Assembly: GCA_003644335.1 (NCBI GenBank)
Contig: QNCB01000045.1
Coordinates: forward strand, 1-7,750
Direction: 5' to 3'
DNA from: Planctomycetota bacterium
GTDB lineage: Bacteria > Planctomycetota > Phycisphaerae > SM23-33
Length of the DNA: 7,750 nucleotides
Part shown: piece after piece, positions 1-5,367 of the stretch
Layout of the letters: each line of letters begins with the position of its first letter
Position numbering within the stretch: position 1 is the stretch's first letter
Position numbers and translations under genes: made by a program
The notes under the pieces: generated by a model
What the model saw: only the letters and a program-made list of their open reading frames with translations
What the model was told of the DNA's origin: nothing
Databases searched by the model: none

Positions 1-1
1 C

Positions 2-1702
2 GCGTGGATTCGCCAGCAGGCTATCGATAACAAGGAAGAAATTCCGCTGAAAGTCGAAGGCCATACTGTCCACTTTGATGGCTACTACGACCAGGCCCGC
101 AAAAAGGACGTTACCAAATATCTCGTCCCCGAGGAAGAAACACTCGACGCCAAGCTGAACCAGATTCCGCGCGACGAAGGTCTGAGCGAAATTGAAGACC
201 TGCAACGCGGCAGCTATGCTGGGCGAACCATGTATGTTCGCTTCTTCTGCCTCGGCCCGGTCGGGTCGGTCTTCGCGATTCCCTGCCTGCAAATTACGGA
301 CTCAGCCTATGTTTGCCATAGCGAAGATTTGCTGTATCGCAAGGGCTATGAACAGTTCAAAGATCTCCCAGCTGGGGGCGAGTTCTTCAAGTTCCGCCAT
401 GCCACCGGCGAGGTTGACGACCGAATGACCAGCAAAAACTGGGATAAGAACCGCGTCTACATGGACTACACACGCAACACCGTGCTGTCCGTCAACACGC
501 AATACGCGGGCAATACCGTCGGGCTGAAGAAGCTCTCGCTGCGGCTGGCTTTGCGCAAGGCTGACCAGGAAGGCTGGCTTGCTGAGCATATGTTCATCAT
601 GCGGGTCAATGGCCCAGCTGGGCGCAAGACATATCTCTGCGGCGCGTTCCCAAGTGCGTGCGGCAAGACCTCGACCGCTATGATCCCCGGCGAAAATATC
701 GTCGGCGACGACCTGGCTTACTTCCGCGTAATCGACGGACAAGTCCGAGCTGCCAATGTCGAGAACGGCATTTTCGGCATTATAACTGATGTCAACGCCG
801 ACAACGACCCGGTGATTTGGGATGTGCTGCATAAGCCCGGCGAGGTTATTTTCGGCAATGTCCTGGTCGAGGACGGCAAGCCTTACTGGCTTGGCATGGG
901 GCAGGAAATTCCCGCCCAGGGCCAAAACTATTGTGGCCCATGGAAGCAAGGTCAGCTAGGCCCGGACGGCAAGCCCACCACGCCAAGCCATAAGAACGCG
1001 CGGTACACCGTGGAGATGAGCAGCCTGGCAAACGCCGACCCGGACTGGGACAGCCTGACGGGGCTGCCCATCGGCGGGATTATTTATGGCGGGCGAGACA
1101 GCGACACTTCCGTGCCGGTTCGCCAGGCCTATAGCTGGGAACACGGCATTTGCACGATGGGTGCGACGCTGGAGTCCGAGACCACCGCTGCTACCATCGG
1201 AGCTGAGGGCGTCCGCAAGTGGAATGTTATGAGCAATATGGACTTCCTGTCCATGTCCGTCGGCAAGTATATTAAGAACAATCTGGATTTCGCCAAGGAT
1301 GTAGAGCGGCCTGGGGTTTTCGGCACGAATTATTTCCTCAAGAAGGACGGCAAGTTCCTCAACGGCATGCGGGACAAAGCCGTCTGGGTAAAGTGGATCG
1401 AGCTGCGTGTCCATGGCGATGTTGAAGCTCTCGACGCGGCGTATGGCTTGATTCCAAAGTACGAGGATCTGCAGAAGCTGTTCAAGGATGTGCGGGATCA
1501 GGAATATACCCAGCAGGATTATGTGGATCAGTTCATGATTCGCGTGCCGGAGTGCCTGGCCAAGCTGGACCGCATGGACGAGATATTTGCGACGGTGGAA
1601 GAATGTCCCCAGACCATGCTGGACGAGCTGGCAGCCCAACGCAAAAGGCTGACAGAACTCCAAGCCGCAAAGGGCGACTACATCAGCCCGCTGGATTTGT
1701 AA
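2..1702 (+). CDS. pckG: Phosphoenolpyruvate carboxykinase (GTP), 5'-truncated by window edge
   Basis: Reversible decarboxylation of oxaloacetate to phosphoenolpyruvate with GTP; a cytosolic enzyme linking the TCA cycle to gluconeogenesis. The frame is open from base 2, so the gene begins before the window; the in-frame ATG at 230 is internal, because family-like sequence precedes it. About 566 residues are visible, against a usual ~600-620. Recognisable segments in order are NTQYAGNTVGLKKLSLR (Mn/substrate region), GWLAEHMFI, the GTP-PEPCK P-loop GAFPSACGKTSTAM (bases 641-682; reactive Cys codon 659-661), GDDLAYFR (kinase-2 aspartates), VENGIFGI, PIGGIIYGGR and FGTNYFLK. The last segments and the overall pattern resemble archaeal-type GTP-PEPCK more than the vertebrate form; the usual GGRR reads GGRD here. 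The gene stands alone, and a strong terminator follows 64 nt after the stop. Family assignment is secure; the archaeal-like affinity is by eye. Confidence 0.96.
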   Translation, partial: AWIRQQAIDNKEEIPLKVEGHTVHFDGYYDQARKKDVTKYLVPEEETLDAKLNQIPRDEGLSEIEDLQRGSYAGRTMYVRFFCLGPVGSVFAIPCLQITDSAYVCHSEDLLYRKGYEQFKDLPAGGEFFKFRHATGEVDDRMTSKNWDKNRVYMDYTRNTVLSVNTQYAGNTVGLKKLSLRLALRKADQEGWLAEHMFIMRVNGPAGRKTYLCGAFPSACGKTSTAMIPGENIVGDDLAYFRVIDGQVRAANVENGIFGIITDVNADNDPVIWDVLHKPGEVIFGNVLVEDGKPYWLGMGQEIPAQGQNYCGPWKQGQLGPDGKPTTPSHKNARYTVEMSSLANADPDWDSLTGLPIGGIIYGGRDSDTSVPVRQAYSWEHGICTMGATLESETTAATIGAEGVRKWNVMSNMDFLSMSVGKYIKNNLDFAKDVERPGVFGTNYFLKKDGKFLNGMRDKAVWVKWIELRVHGDVEALDAAYGLIPKYEDLQKLFKDVRDQEYTQQDYVDQFMIRVPECLAKLDRMDEIFATVEECPQTMLDELAAQRKRLTELQAAKGDYISPLDL

Positions 1703-1728
1703 AAACGCAGCTGGGGTTGTTGATGTAG

Positions 1729-1748
1729 CACAGCCGCCCCCGGCTGTG
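1729..1748. repeat. Perfect 8-bp GC hairpin, possibly REP-like
   Basis: CACAGCCG and CGGCTGTG pair perfectly around a CCCC loop, 27 nt after the pckG stop. No T-run follows, so it is a weak terminator by itself. It may be a transcript-stabilising stem or a copy of a dispersed GC-palindrome family. I recall similar cacagccgccc..ggctgtg strings from planctomycete genomes, but copy number cannot be tested here. Confidence 0.5.
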
Positions 1749-1765
1749 AAAATTTGTAATATCGT

Positions 1766-1803
1766 GGCAGCCAGCCCGTACGGGCTGGCTGCCATATTTT
1801 TTT
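1766..1803 (+). terminator. Rho-independent terminator of pckG
   Basis: A perfect 28-nt palindrome (1766-1793) forms a 12-bp GC-rich stem with a GTAC centre. It is followed after three bases by seven consecutive T (1797-1803). It lies 64 nt beyond the pckG stop and is very likely its intrinsic terminator. The flanking A/T on the other strand are too sparse to claim bidirectionality. Confidence 0.85.
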
Positions 1804-1881
1804 GGATCGCAGCGAGTAGCATTTTTTGAGCTTGTCAAAAAACTGCAATCGCTTTTTGTCCGAATCACGGTGAAGCAGCTA
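1804..1881. other. Intergenic spacer with an AT hairpin
   Basis: No gene is visible. The only structure is an 8-bp perfect AT-rich inverted repeat, TTTTTTGA (1822-1829) and TCAAAAAA (1835-1842), with a 5-nt loop. It may be a second, weak terminator on either strand or simply chance in a T/A-rich stretch. This is the chromosomal flank of the IS remnant that follows. Confidence 0.4.
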
Positions 1882-2353
1882 TGTATAATACTCCCCAAAA
1901 ACTGGGCGCTGGGCTAAGGTACATTTGTCGTCTTTACCGAAGGAAGTATCGGGAGACGAACAAATGCAAAACAGACGACGGAAACATAATGCAAAATTCA
2001 AGGCTAAGGTGGCACTGGCGGCAATCAAAGGTGGCAAAACCATCACCGAGCTGGCTAGCGAGTTTGAGGTGCACCCCAGCCAAATCAACAAGTGGAAAAA
2101 ACAATTACTCGACTCGTCGATGAAGGCATTCACCAGCCGATCGGAGCGAGACCAAAAGTATCGGGAGCAACTCACCGACCGGTTATATCAGCAAATCGGC
2201 CAGTTGAAGGTAGAACTCGACTGGCTCAAAAAAAATCTGGACTTGACGATTGAGCAAAAACGAATGGCTATCGAACGCGACAATTTGAAGATTCCCCTCA
2301 GCCGTCAGTGTGAGCTTCTTGGCCTGGGACGCAGCAGCTTGTACTACCGCCGT
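1882..2353 (+). mobile_element. IS3-family insertion sequence remnant (left end, orfA, start of orfB)
   Basis: The inferred left end begins TGTATAATACTCCCCAAAA, resembling IS3-family terminal repeats that start TG and carry a CCCCAAAA block followed by a TTGGAC-like stretch (here CTGGGCG). It is followed by an IS3-type orfA and the first ~30 residues of orfB, up to the motif RQCELLGLGRSSLYY. The DDE catalytic region and the right end are absent: sequence of a tyrosine recombinase starts within ~35 nt of the last IS3-like codon. The element is therefore dead. The exact left boundary is an estimate, because no right end or target duplication is left to test it. Confidence 0.75.
1884..1889 (+). 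promoter_or_regulatory. Consensus -10 box TATAAT inside the IS left end
   Basis: A perfect TATAAT lies two bases inside the presumed IS end, about 75 nt upstream of the orfA ATG. No convincing -35 hexamer is found 16-18 nt upstream in the flanking DNA. IS3-family members such as IS911 and IS2 are known to carry a -10 in the left end and a -35 in the right end, so that a strong promoter forms only when the ends join in the circular intermediate. That reading fits but is inferred. Confidence 0.4.
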
Positions 2354-2437
2354 CGGCGTCGAGCGTATCGGATCGACCGGCTGCAAGGACGAACACGCCG
2401 ACCGGCGGCGAACCAGGCGGGCATTAACGGAAGATGA
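1964..2437 (+). pseudogene. IS3 transposase OrfA fused in frame to a truncated OrfB
   Basis: OrfA is the DNA-binding regulator and OrfB the DDE transposase of IS3 elements. I chose the ATG at 1964 because GGGAG (1951-1955) sits 8 nt upstream; a TTG at 1925 in the same frame has no such site. From that ATG, residues ~10-50 are the OrfA helix-turn-helix (KFKAKVALAAIKGGKTITEL, then VHPSQINKWKKQLL), and residues ~70-95 hold the leucine-zipper-like GQLKVELDWLKK. The frame then runs straight into OrfB sequence ending at LGLGRSSLYYRR. The last ~28 codons are arginine-rich read-through of the neighbouring integrase DNA in the wrong frame. An A8 tract (2228-2235) lies at the normal OrfA/OrfB frameshift position. 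No transposase activity is expected. Confidence 0.85.
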
Positions 2438-3234
2438 AATCGCCAGGTTACTCAAGGCGGCAAGGCTTCGCCCTCTGGCTGAACCGGGGCGTCCTACCGT
2501 GCGGAAGCCCAAGGACAAGCGCAGGGGCCGAAGCACGTGGTACAAGGCTGAGTTGACCTTCGAGATGCTCGATGCCGCCTACCAGCGGGGCCGGGATGTG
2601 CTGGCGGATGACCTCACTCGCATGGCCGAGTTGGACATGCTCGGCCGGCAGCGCGAGTTGACGTACAAAACGCTCGTCCTGACCGGCCCGCGAAAGGGGG
2701 AACTGGCCAGCCTGACCGTCGGACAGATTGTTCTCGATGGCCCGCATCCGTTCGCTGAGCTGTTGGCTAAGGACGAAAAGGCCGGTCGTGGGGCGAAGAT
2801 TCCGCATGCGCAGCGACCTGGTGGTCGATTTGAAAAACTATCTCAGCCAGCGTCTGCGTGTGGAACAGCAGGATGCCATACGATCAGGCGAGACAATGCC
2901 GATGCGACTCCCGGCGAACATTCCGCTGTTCACCGTGCCTCGCGACTTCATCAAAATATTTGACCGCGACATAGCCGCCGCTGGGATCGCCAAACACGAT
3001 GAACGTGGCAGGGTAGTAGATATTCACGCTCTCCGTCACACCTTCGGCACGCACCTCAGCAAAGCGGGCGTCACGCCGCGTGTGGCCATGGCTGCGATGC
3101 GACACTCGTCTCTCGATCTGACGATGAATATTTACACCGACCCGGCACTGCTGGATACCGGCGATGCGGTCGATGCACTGCCGGCCTTTTCGACTAACAG
3201 CCCCGTCGCCCTTCTCGCCGGTAACAAGGCCTGA
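2388..3234 (+). pseudogene. Tyrosine recombinase (phage-type integrase), N-terminally truncated and frameshifted
   Basis: This is the catalytic half of a site-specific integrase. In the first frame (2388-2805) are RRRTRRALTEDEIARLL, then YKTLVLTGPRKGELASLTVG with the first catalytic Arg (the usual TGLR is TGPR), and DEKAGRGAKIP with the beta-hairpin Lys. Sequence similarity then continues one base later in a second frame (2806-3234): MRSDLVVDLKNYL, LFTVPRDF, HALRHTFGTHL (H-x-x-R), MRHSSLDLTMNIYTD (His and the nucleophilic Tyr). All catalytic residues are therefore encoded but split by an apparent single-base insertion near 2790-2806. The N-terminal core-binding domain is missing, replaced by the IS3 remnant. 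The family resembles integrases I recall from planctomycetes. It reads toward the tRNA-Gly att copy at 3449, as expected of the integrase of an element inserted there. Confidence 0.88.
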
Positions 3235-3237
3235 ATC

Positions 3238-3289
3238 CTTGCACGAAAGCTTGCACGTGATTTCGGGCGCTTGTACGAATCCTTGCACG
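3238..3289 (+). repeat. Four CTTGYACG direct repeats, candidate integrase arm-type sites
   Basis: CTTGCACG occurs at 3238, 3250 and 3282, and CTTGTACG at 3270, giving start-to-start spacings of 12, 20 and 12. The array is thus two paired units of about 21 bp, 32 bp apart, agreeing at roughly 18 of 21 positions. It begins 4 nt after the integrase stop and lies ~160 nt before the att copy, where tyrosine-recombinase arm sites are often found. Alternatively it is the decayed 3' coding end of a longer integrase. Function is inferred. Confidence 0.5.
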
Positions 3290-3402
3290 TACGGCAGGCT
3301 GGGGAAGACAATTGCTGTCATGCCGTGGCAAAATCAAGAGCTGGCCATACAATTCTCAACCAATGATGATTCGTCATAAGCCTTTAACACTGCGTAAGAA
3401 AG

Positions 3403-3436
3403 ACGCCTCCTGGCAACTGCTGTCACCAGGAGGCGT
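3403..3436. terminator. 11-bp stem-loop next to the att copy, terminator-like
   Basis: ACGCCTCCTGG (3403-3413) pairs perfectly with CCAGGAGGCGT (3426-3436) around a 12-nt loop. On the plus strand TTATTGT follows; on the minus strand CTTTCTT follows. Neither is a clean T-run. It lies 13 nt beyond the 3' end of the tRNA-Gly fragment, so it could once have terminated a tRNA transcript on the minus strand, or the integrase transcript on the plus strand. Confidence 0.5.
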
Positions 3437-3448
3437 TATTGTCAAAAC

Positions 3449-3491
3449 AGCGGGCGATGAGATTCGAACTCACGACGTCCAGCTTGGGAAG
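3449..3491 (-). other. att copy: 3' half of tRNA-Gly (left repeat)
   Basis: These 43 bases are identical to 5259-5301, which cover the intact tRNA-Gly from the base before the anticodon loop through the anticodon loop, variable region, T arm and acceptor 3' strand. Beyond 3491 the match ends after one mismatch and three more bases. The 5' half of the tRNA (D arm, acceptor 5' strand) is absent, so this copy cannot make a tRNA. A tRNA 3'-half direct repeat is the standard scar of integrase-mediated insertion into a tRNA gene. Confidence 0.9.
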
Positions 3492-3609
3492 ATGAGAAAC
3501 GCGCCATAACGCTTGACAGGTAAGCAAGTTACAACGCGTTTTTCAGGGCTTTTTGAGAGTTTCAATTGGTTAACAAGTCACAAAGCGGTCAATAACAACT
3601 CGGTATCAA

Positions 3610-3801
3610 GTGACGACAGACCCACTTTGTGACCCATTATTTCAGGATTTCCAATTAATGGTCGCCAATTCCAACTGGGCCAAACTGCCAGATACAATCA
3701 AGTCTGGTATATTCGCGATTCTCGGCGGGAGCATAGATTCACAGAGGCTTGGCATGAGCTTGTTCTCGAAATGGCTGTGGCAATCCATTGGAATGTTTTG
3801 A
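3610..3801 (+). pseudogene. Remnant of a small integrase-associated ORF
   Basis: An open frame of 63 codons from a GTG at 3610 has no convincing ribosome binding site. Its middle reads NWAKLPDTIKSGIFAIL, which resembles a WxxLPxxIKxGIxAM-type C-terminus that I recall in short hypothetical proteins next to planctomycete integrases. That recollection is not verified. The motif TDPLC near its start also occurs in the short ORF at 5061-5213. The tail after GGS looks unrelated, so this is probably a decayed 3' fragment and not a working gene. It sits just inside the left att repeat, so it would mark the left end of the inserted element. Confidence 0.35.
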
Positions 3802-3845
3802 AAAATCTGAAATCTGAAATTTTATAGCAGAATCCTCTTGCAATC

Positions 3846-3861
3846 TGGGAATAGATTCCCA
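3846..3861. promoter_or_regulatory. 16-nt palindrome just before the ATPase start codon
   Basis: TGGGAAT and ATTCCCA pair perfectly around AG and end two bases before the ATG at 3864, covering the position where a Shine-Dalgarno sequence would lie. No other good ribosome site is visible. It could be a repressor operator, or an RNA hairpin hiding the GGGA that would serve the ATG at 3864 or the one at 3873. The palindrome is seen; the role is inferred. Confidence 0.4.
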
Positions 3862-3863
3862 CA

Positions 3864-5021
3864 ATGCAGAGCATGATATCACGCATCTACAAACAACAGA
3901 TTCGAGACAAACTTAGCAAATTCCCAGCCGTTGCCATTCTGGGATCCAGGCAGTGTGGTAAAACCACGCTCGCACAACAGTTCAATGGTGTATATTTCGA
4001 TATGGAGACCCAGGGCAGTGAGGCCCGACTTGACGCGGAATGGGAGACACTTGCGGCGGGGAACAAGCTCATCGTCATTGACGAGGCCCATCAGGCTCCC
4101 AAGGTGTTTTCTCGTCTGCGGGGAACCATCGACGCCGACCGCAAACGCAACGGACGATTCCTGTTGCTGGGATCCGTTTCGCCAGCCCTTATGCAGAATG
4201 TATCCGAATCGCTTGCCGGGCGGATGGGACTGGTCCACATGACACCCTTTATCATGCCAGAACTCAAAGCTGGTCAGTTGGATGATCTGTGGTTGTGCGG
4301 CGGATACCCTGACGGCGGCATCTTGGAATCACGCATGTTCCCCCAGTGGCAGCGGAGCTACCTTGAGATGTTAACTACACGAGACCTACCCACATGGGGT
4401 CTGTCCGCCAAACCCCGACAGACCATGCGGCTGCTGGCAATGCTCGCCGCCATCCATGGCCAATCACTCAACGCCTCCCAACTTGGAGCTTCTTTGAGCT
4501 TGGACCACAAGACGGTCTTACGCCACTGTGATTTCCTGGAAGGAGCATTTCTCATCCGGCGGCTTGGCCCATACTTCACCAACATAAAAAAACGGCTGGT
4601 CAAGACCCCACGCGTTTACTGGCGAGACAGCGGCCTACTCCATTCGCTGATGAATGTGGGCGACCTCGAACACCTTTACCGTCAGCCTTGGCTAGGCCAT
4701 AGCTGGGAAGGTTTCATCATCGAGCAGACCTTGGCTACCATCGCAGCCATCGGCAAATGCGTCCAGCCATTTTTCTTCCGTACATCCGATGGCCTGGAAC
4801 TGGACCTTGTCCTCGACTGGGGCACCGAGCGTTGGGCGATCGAAATCAAGCTTACCAGTAACCCTTCGCCAGACATGATCGACCGCCTGCACAAAGCTGC
4901 CGACATGATCGACGCTGACAAACGCATCCTCGTCTGCCGCATCGCTCGAAAAATCGAGAATGAAAATTTGCTAGTCATAAACCCCACGGGATGGATCAAG
5001 GAAATCTGTTTTCTCAAGTAG
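3864..5021 (+). CDS. AAA_14/DUF4143-type ATPase with nuclease-like C-terminus
   Basis: A 385-residue P-loop protein of the widespread, mostly uncharacterised ATP-binding AAA plus DUF4143 family. The N-terminal ATPase shows Walker A GSRQCGKTT (residues 27-35), Walker B LIVIDEAH (69-76) and a sensor-1-like FLLLGSVS (99-106). The central part is a helical, winged-helix-like stretch (about 180-235). The C-terminal DUF4143 region contains YWRDSGLLHSL and then LELDLVLD with Asp314 and AIEIKL with Glu327 and Lys329, a D...ExK arrangement typical of the restriction-endonuclease fold. No signal peptide or membrane segment is seen. Length is normal for the family and the frame is intact. I chose ATG 3864; ATG 3873 is a real alternative, since neither has a clear Shine-Dalgarno site. 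It is the only intact gene between the tRNA-Gly att repeats, so it is the apparent cargo. Cellular function is unknown; nuclease activity is not proven by the motif. Confidence 0.9.
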   Translation: MQSMISRIYKQQIRDKLSKFPAVAILGSRQCGKTTLAQQFNGVYFDMETQGSEARLDAEWETLAAGNKLIVIDEAHQAPKVFSRLRGTIDADRKRNGRFLLLGSVSPALMQNVSESLAGRMGLVHMTPFIMPELKAGQLDDLWLCGGYPDGGILESRMFPQWQRSYLEMLTTRDLPTWGLSAKPRQTMRLLAMLAAIHGQSLNASQLGASLSLDHKTVLRHCDFLEGAFLIRRLGPYFTNIKKRLVKTPRVYWRDSGLLHSLMNVGDLEHLYRQPWLGHSWEGFIIEQTLATIAAIGKCVQPFFFRTSDGLELDLVLDWGTERWAIEIKLTSNPSPDMIDRLHKAADMIDADKRILVCRIARKIENENLLVINPTGWIKEICFLK

Positions 5022-5060
5022 AAGGATGTAGGCATAGTAAAAACAGCGGTAAAACGCAAA

Positions 5061-5213
5061 ATGAAAAGAAAACCATCGAAGGGCCGGAAGATAAAAAAGA
5101 TTTCGCGTCTGCGAAAGCCCGAAGACATGCCATTGGTCCGTTCACGGAAGAACCAAACGAGCGACCCGACTGACCCACTTTGCTTTTTTCGAGGCTTTTT
5201 GGGGAAGAATTGA
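5061..5213 (+). CDS. Small basic hypothetical ORF, possibly a gene fragment
   Basis: A 50-codon ORF starts at ATG 5061, 39 nt after the ATPase stop, without a clear ribosome binding site. The first half is strongly basic (MKRKPSKGRKIKKI, then RKPEDMPLV); the second contains TDPLC and a phenylalanine-rich end. The change in character suggests a broken N-terminus joined to element-end sequence. TDPLC is encoded by the same 11 bases as in the remnant ORF at 3610. It could be a short cargo gene or non-coding; I do not recognise a function. Confidence 0.25.
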   Translation: MKRKPSKGRKIKKISRLRKPEDMPLVRSRKNQTSDPTDPLCFFRGFLGKN

Positions 5214-5258
5214 AAAAGGCCAAGTTTCTAACTCGACCATTTTCAATGGGTTACAAAA

Positions 5259-5301
5259 AGCGGGCGATGAGATTCGAACTCACGACGTCCAGCTTGGGAA
5301 G
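5259..5301 (-). other. att copy within the intact tRNA-Gly (right repeat)
   Basis: Identical over 43 bases to 3449-3491. In the tRNA this block begins at the last base of the 5' anticodon stem and ends one base past the acceptor stem. After insertion at this side, the tRNA is restored, as is usual for elements that target tRNA genes. Confidence 0.88.
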
Positions 5302-5330
5302 CTGACATTCTACCACTGAATTACGCCCGC
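5260..5330 (-). tRNA. tRNA-Gly (anticodon CCC)
   Basis: The minus strand folds into a full cloverleaf of 71 nt. The acceptor stem GCGGGCG/CGCCCGC is perfect. The D stem is ATTC/GAAT. The anticodon stem TCAGC/GCTGG (one U-G pair) encloses loop TTCCCAA, anticodon CCC, decoding GGG. The T stem GTGAG/CTCAT (one G-U pair) encloses TTCGAAT. CCA is not encoded; the discriminator is T, followed by a T5 run. The 3' half is duplicated at 3449-3491, so this gene is the insertion site of the neighbouring element. It is transcribed in the same direction as gcvPB, 317 nt downstream of it. Confidence 0.95.
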
Positions 5331-5340
5331 AACCGTTTTC

Positions 5341-5367
5341 ACAATACGCCAAGGTTGTCAGATCCAA
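5341..5367 (-). promoter_or_regulatory. Possible promoter of tRNA-Gly
   Basis: On the minus strand, TTGGAT (complement of 5362-5367) and TATTGT (complement of 5341-5346) are separated by 15 nt, and the -10-like box lies 10 nt before the tRNA 5' end. Both hexamers are imperfect and the spacing is short, so this is a weak call. Confidence 0.3.

Larger units (their letters stand above)
3449..5301. mobile_element. Integrase-less integrative element inserted in tRNA-Gly
   Basis: The DNA between the two 43-bp tRNA-Gly repeats is about 1.8 kb. It contains a remnant small ORF, one intact AAA ATPase gene and a 50-codon ORF, but no integrase. Elements bounded by attL and attR without recombination genes are known as cis-mobilizable elements, often sitting in tandem with an integrative element of the same specificity. 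Here a decayed integrase lies immediately outside the left repeat and points at it, consistent with a tandem array. Boundaries come directly from the repeats; past mobility is inferred. Confidence 0.7.

Noticed and set aside
302..949. 215-codon open frame on the minus strand
   Set aside because: Antisense shadow of pckG caused by GC-rich codon bias.
956..1822. 288-codon open frame on the minus strand
   Set aside because: Antisense shadow of pckG that also runs through the terminator palindrome; no family motif.
1925..1963. TTG 1925 as the start of IS3 orfA
   Set aside because: The ATG at 1964 has GGGAG at good spacing and gives the usual OrfA N-terminus.
3238..3289. CRISPR array
   Set aside because: The repeats are only 8 bp (21 bp as pairs) with 4-12 nt gaps; no spacer-sized unique segments and no cas genes.
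3312..3509. ORF whose translation includes AGDEIRTHDVQLGK
   Set aside because: That peptide is the tRNA-Gly 3' half read as protein. Such tails are att read-through and not evidence of a gene.
3577..3633. 9-bp inverted repeat GTCACAAAG/CTTTGTGAC with a 39-nt gap
   Set aside because: Short arms and a long gap in AT-rich DNA; it could be a protein site near att but cannot be separated from chance.
5237..5249. Small CCATT/AATGG hairpin downstream of tRNA-Gly
   Set aside because: A five-pair AT-rich stem without a following T-run is too weak to call a terminator.
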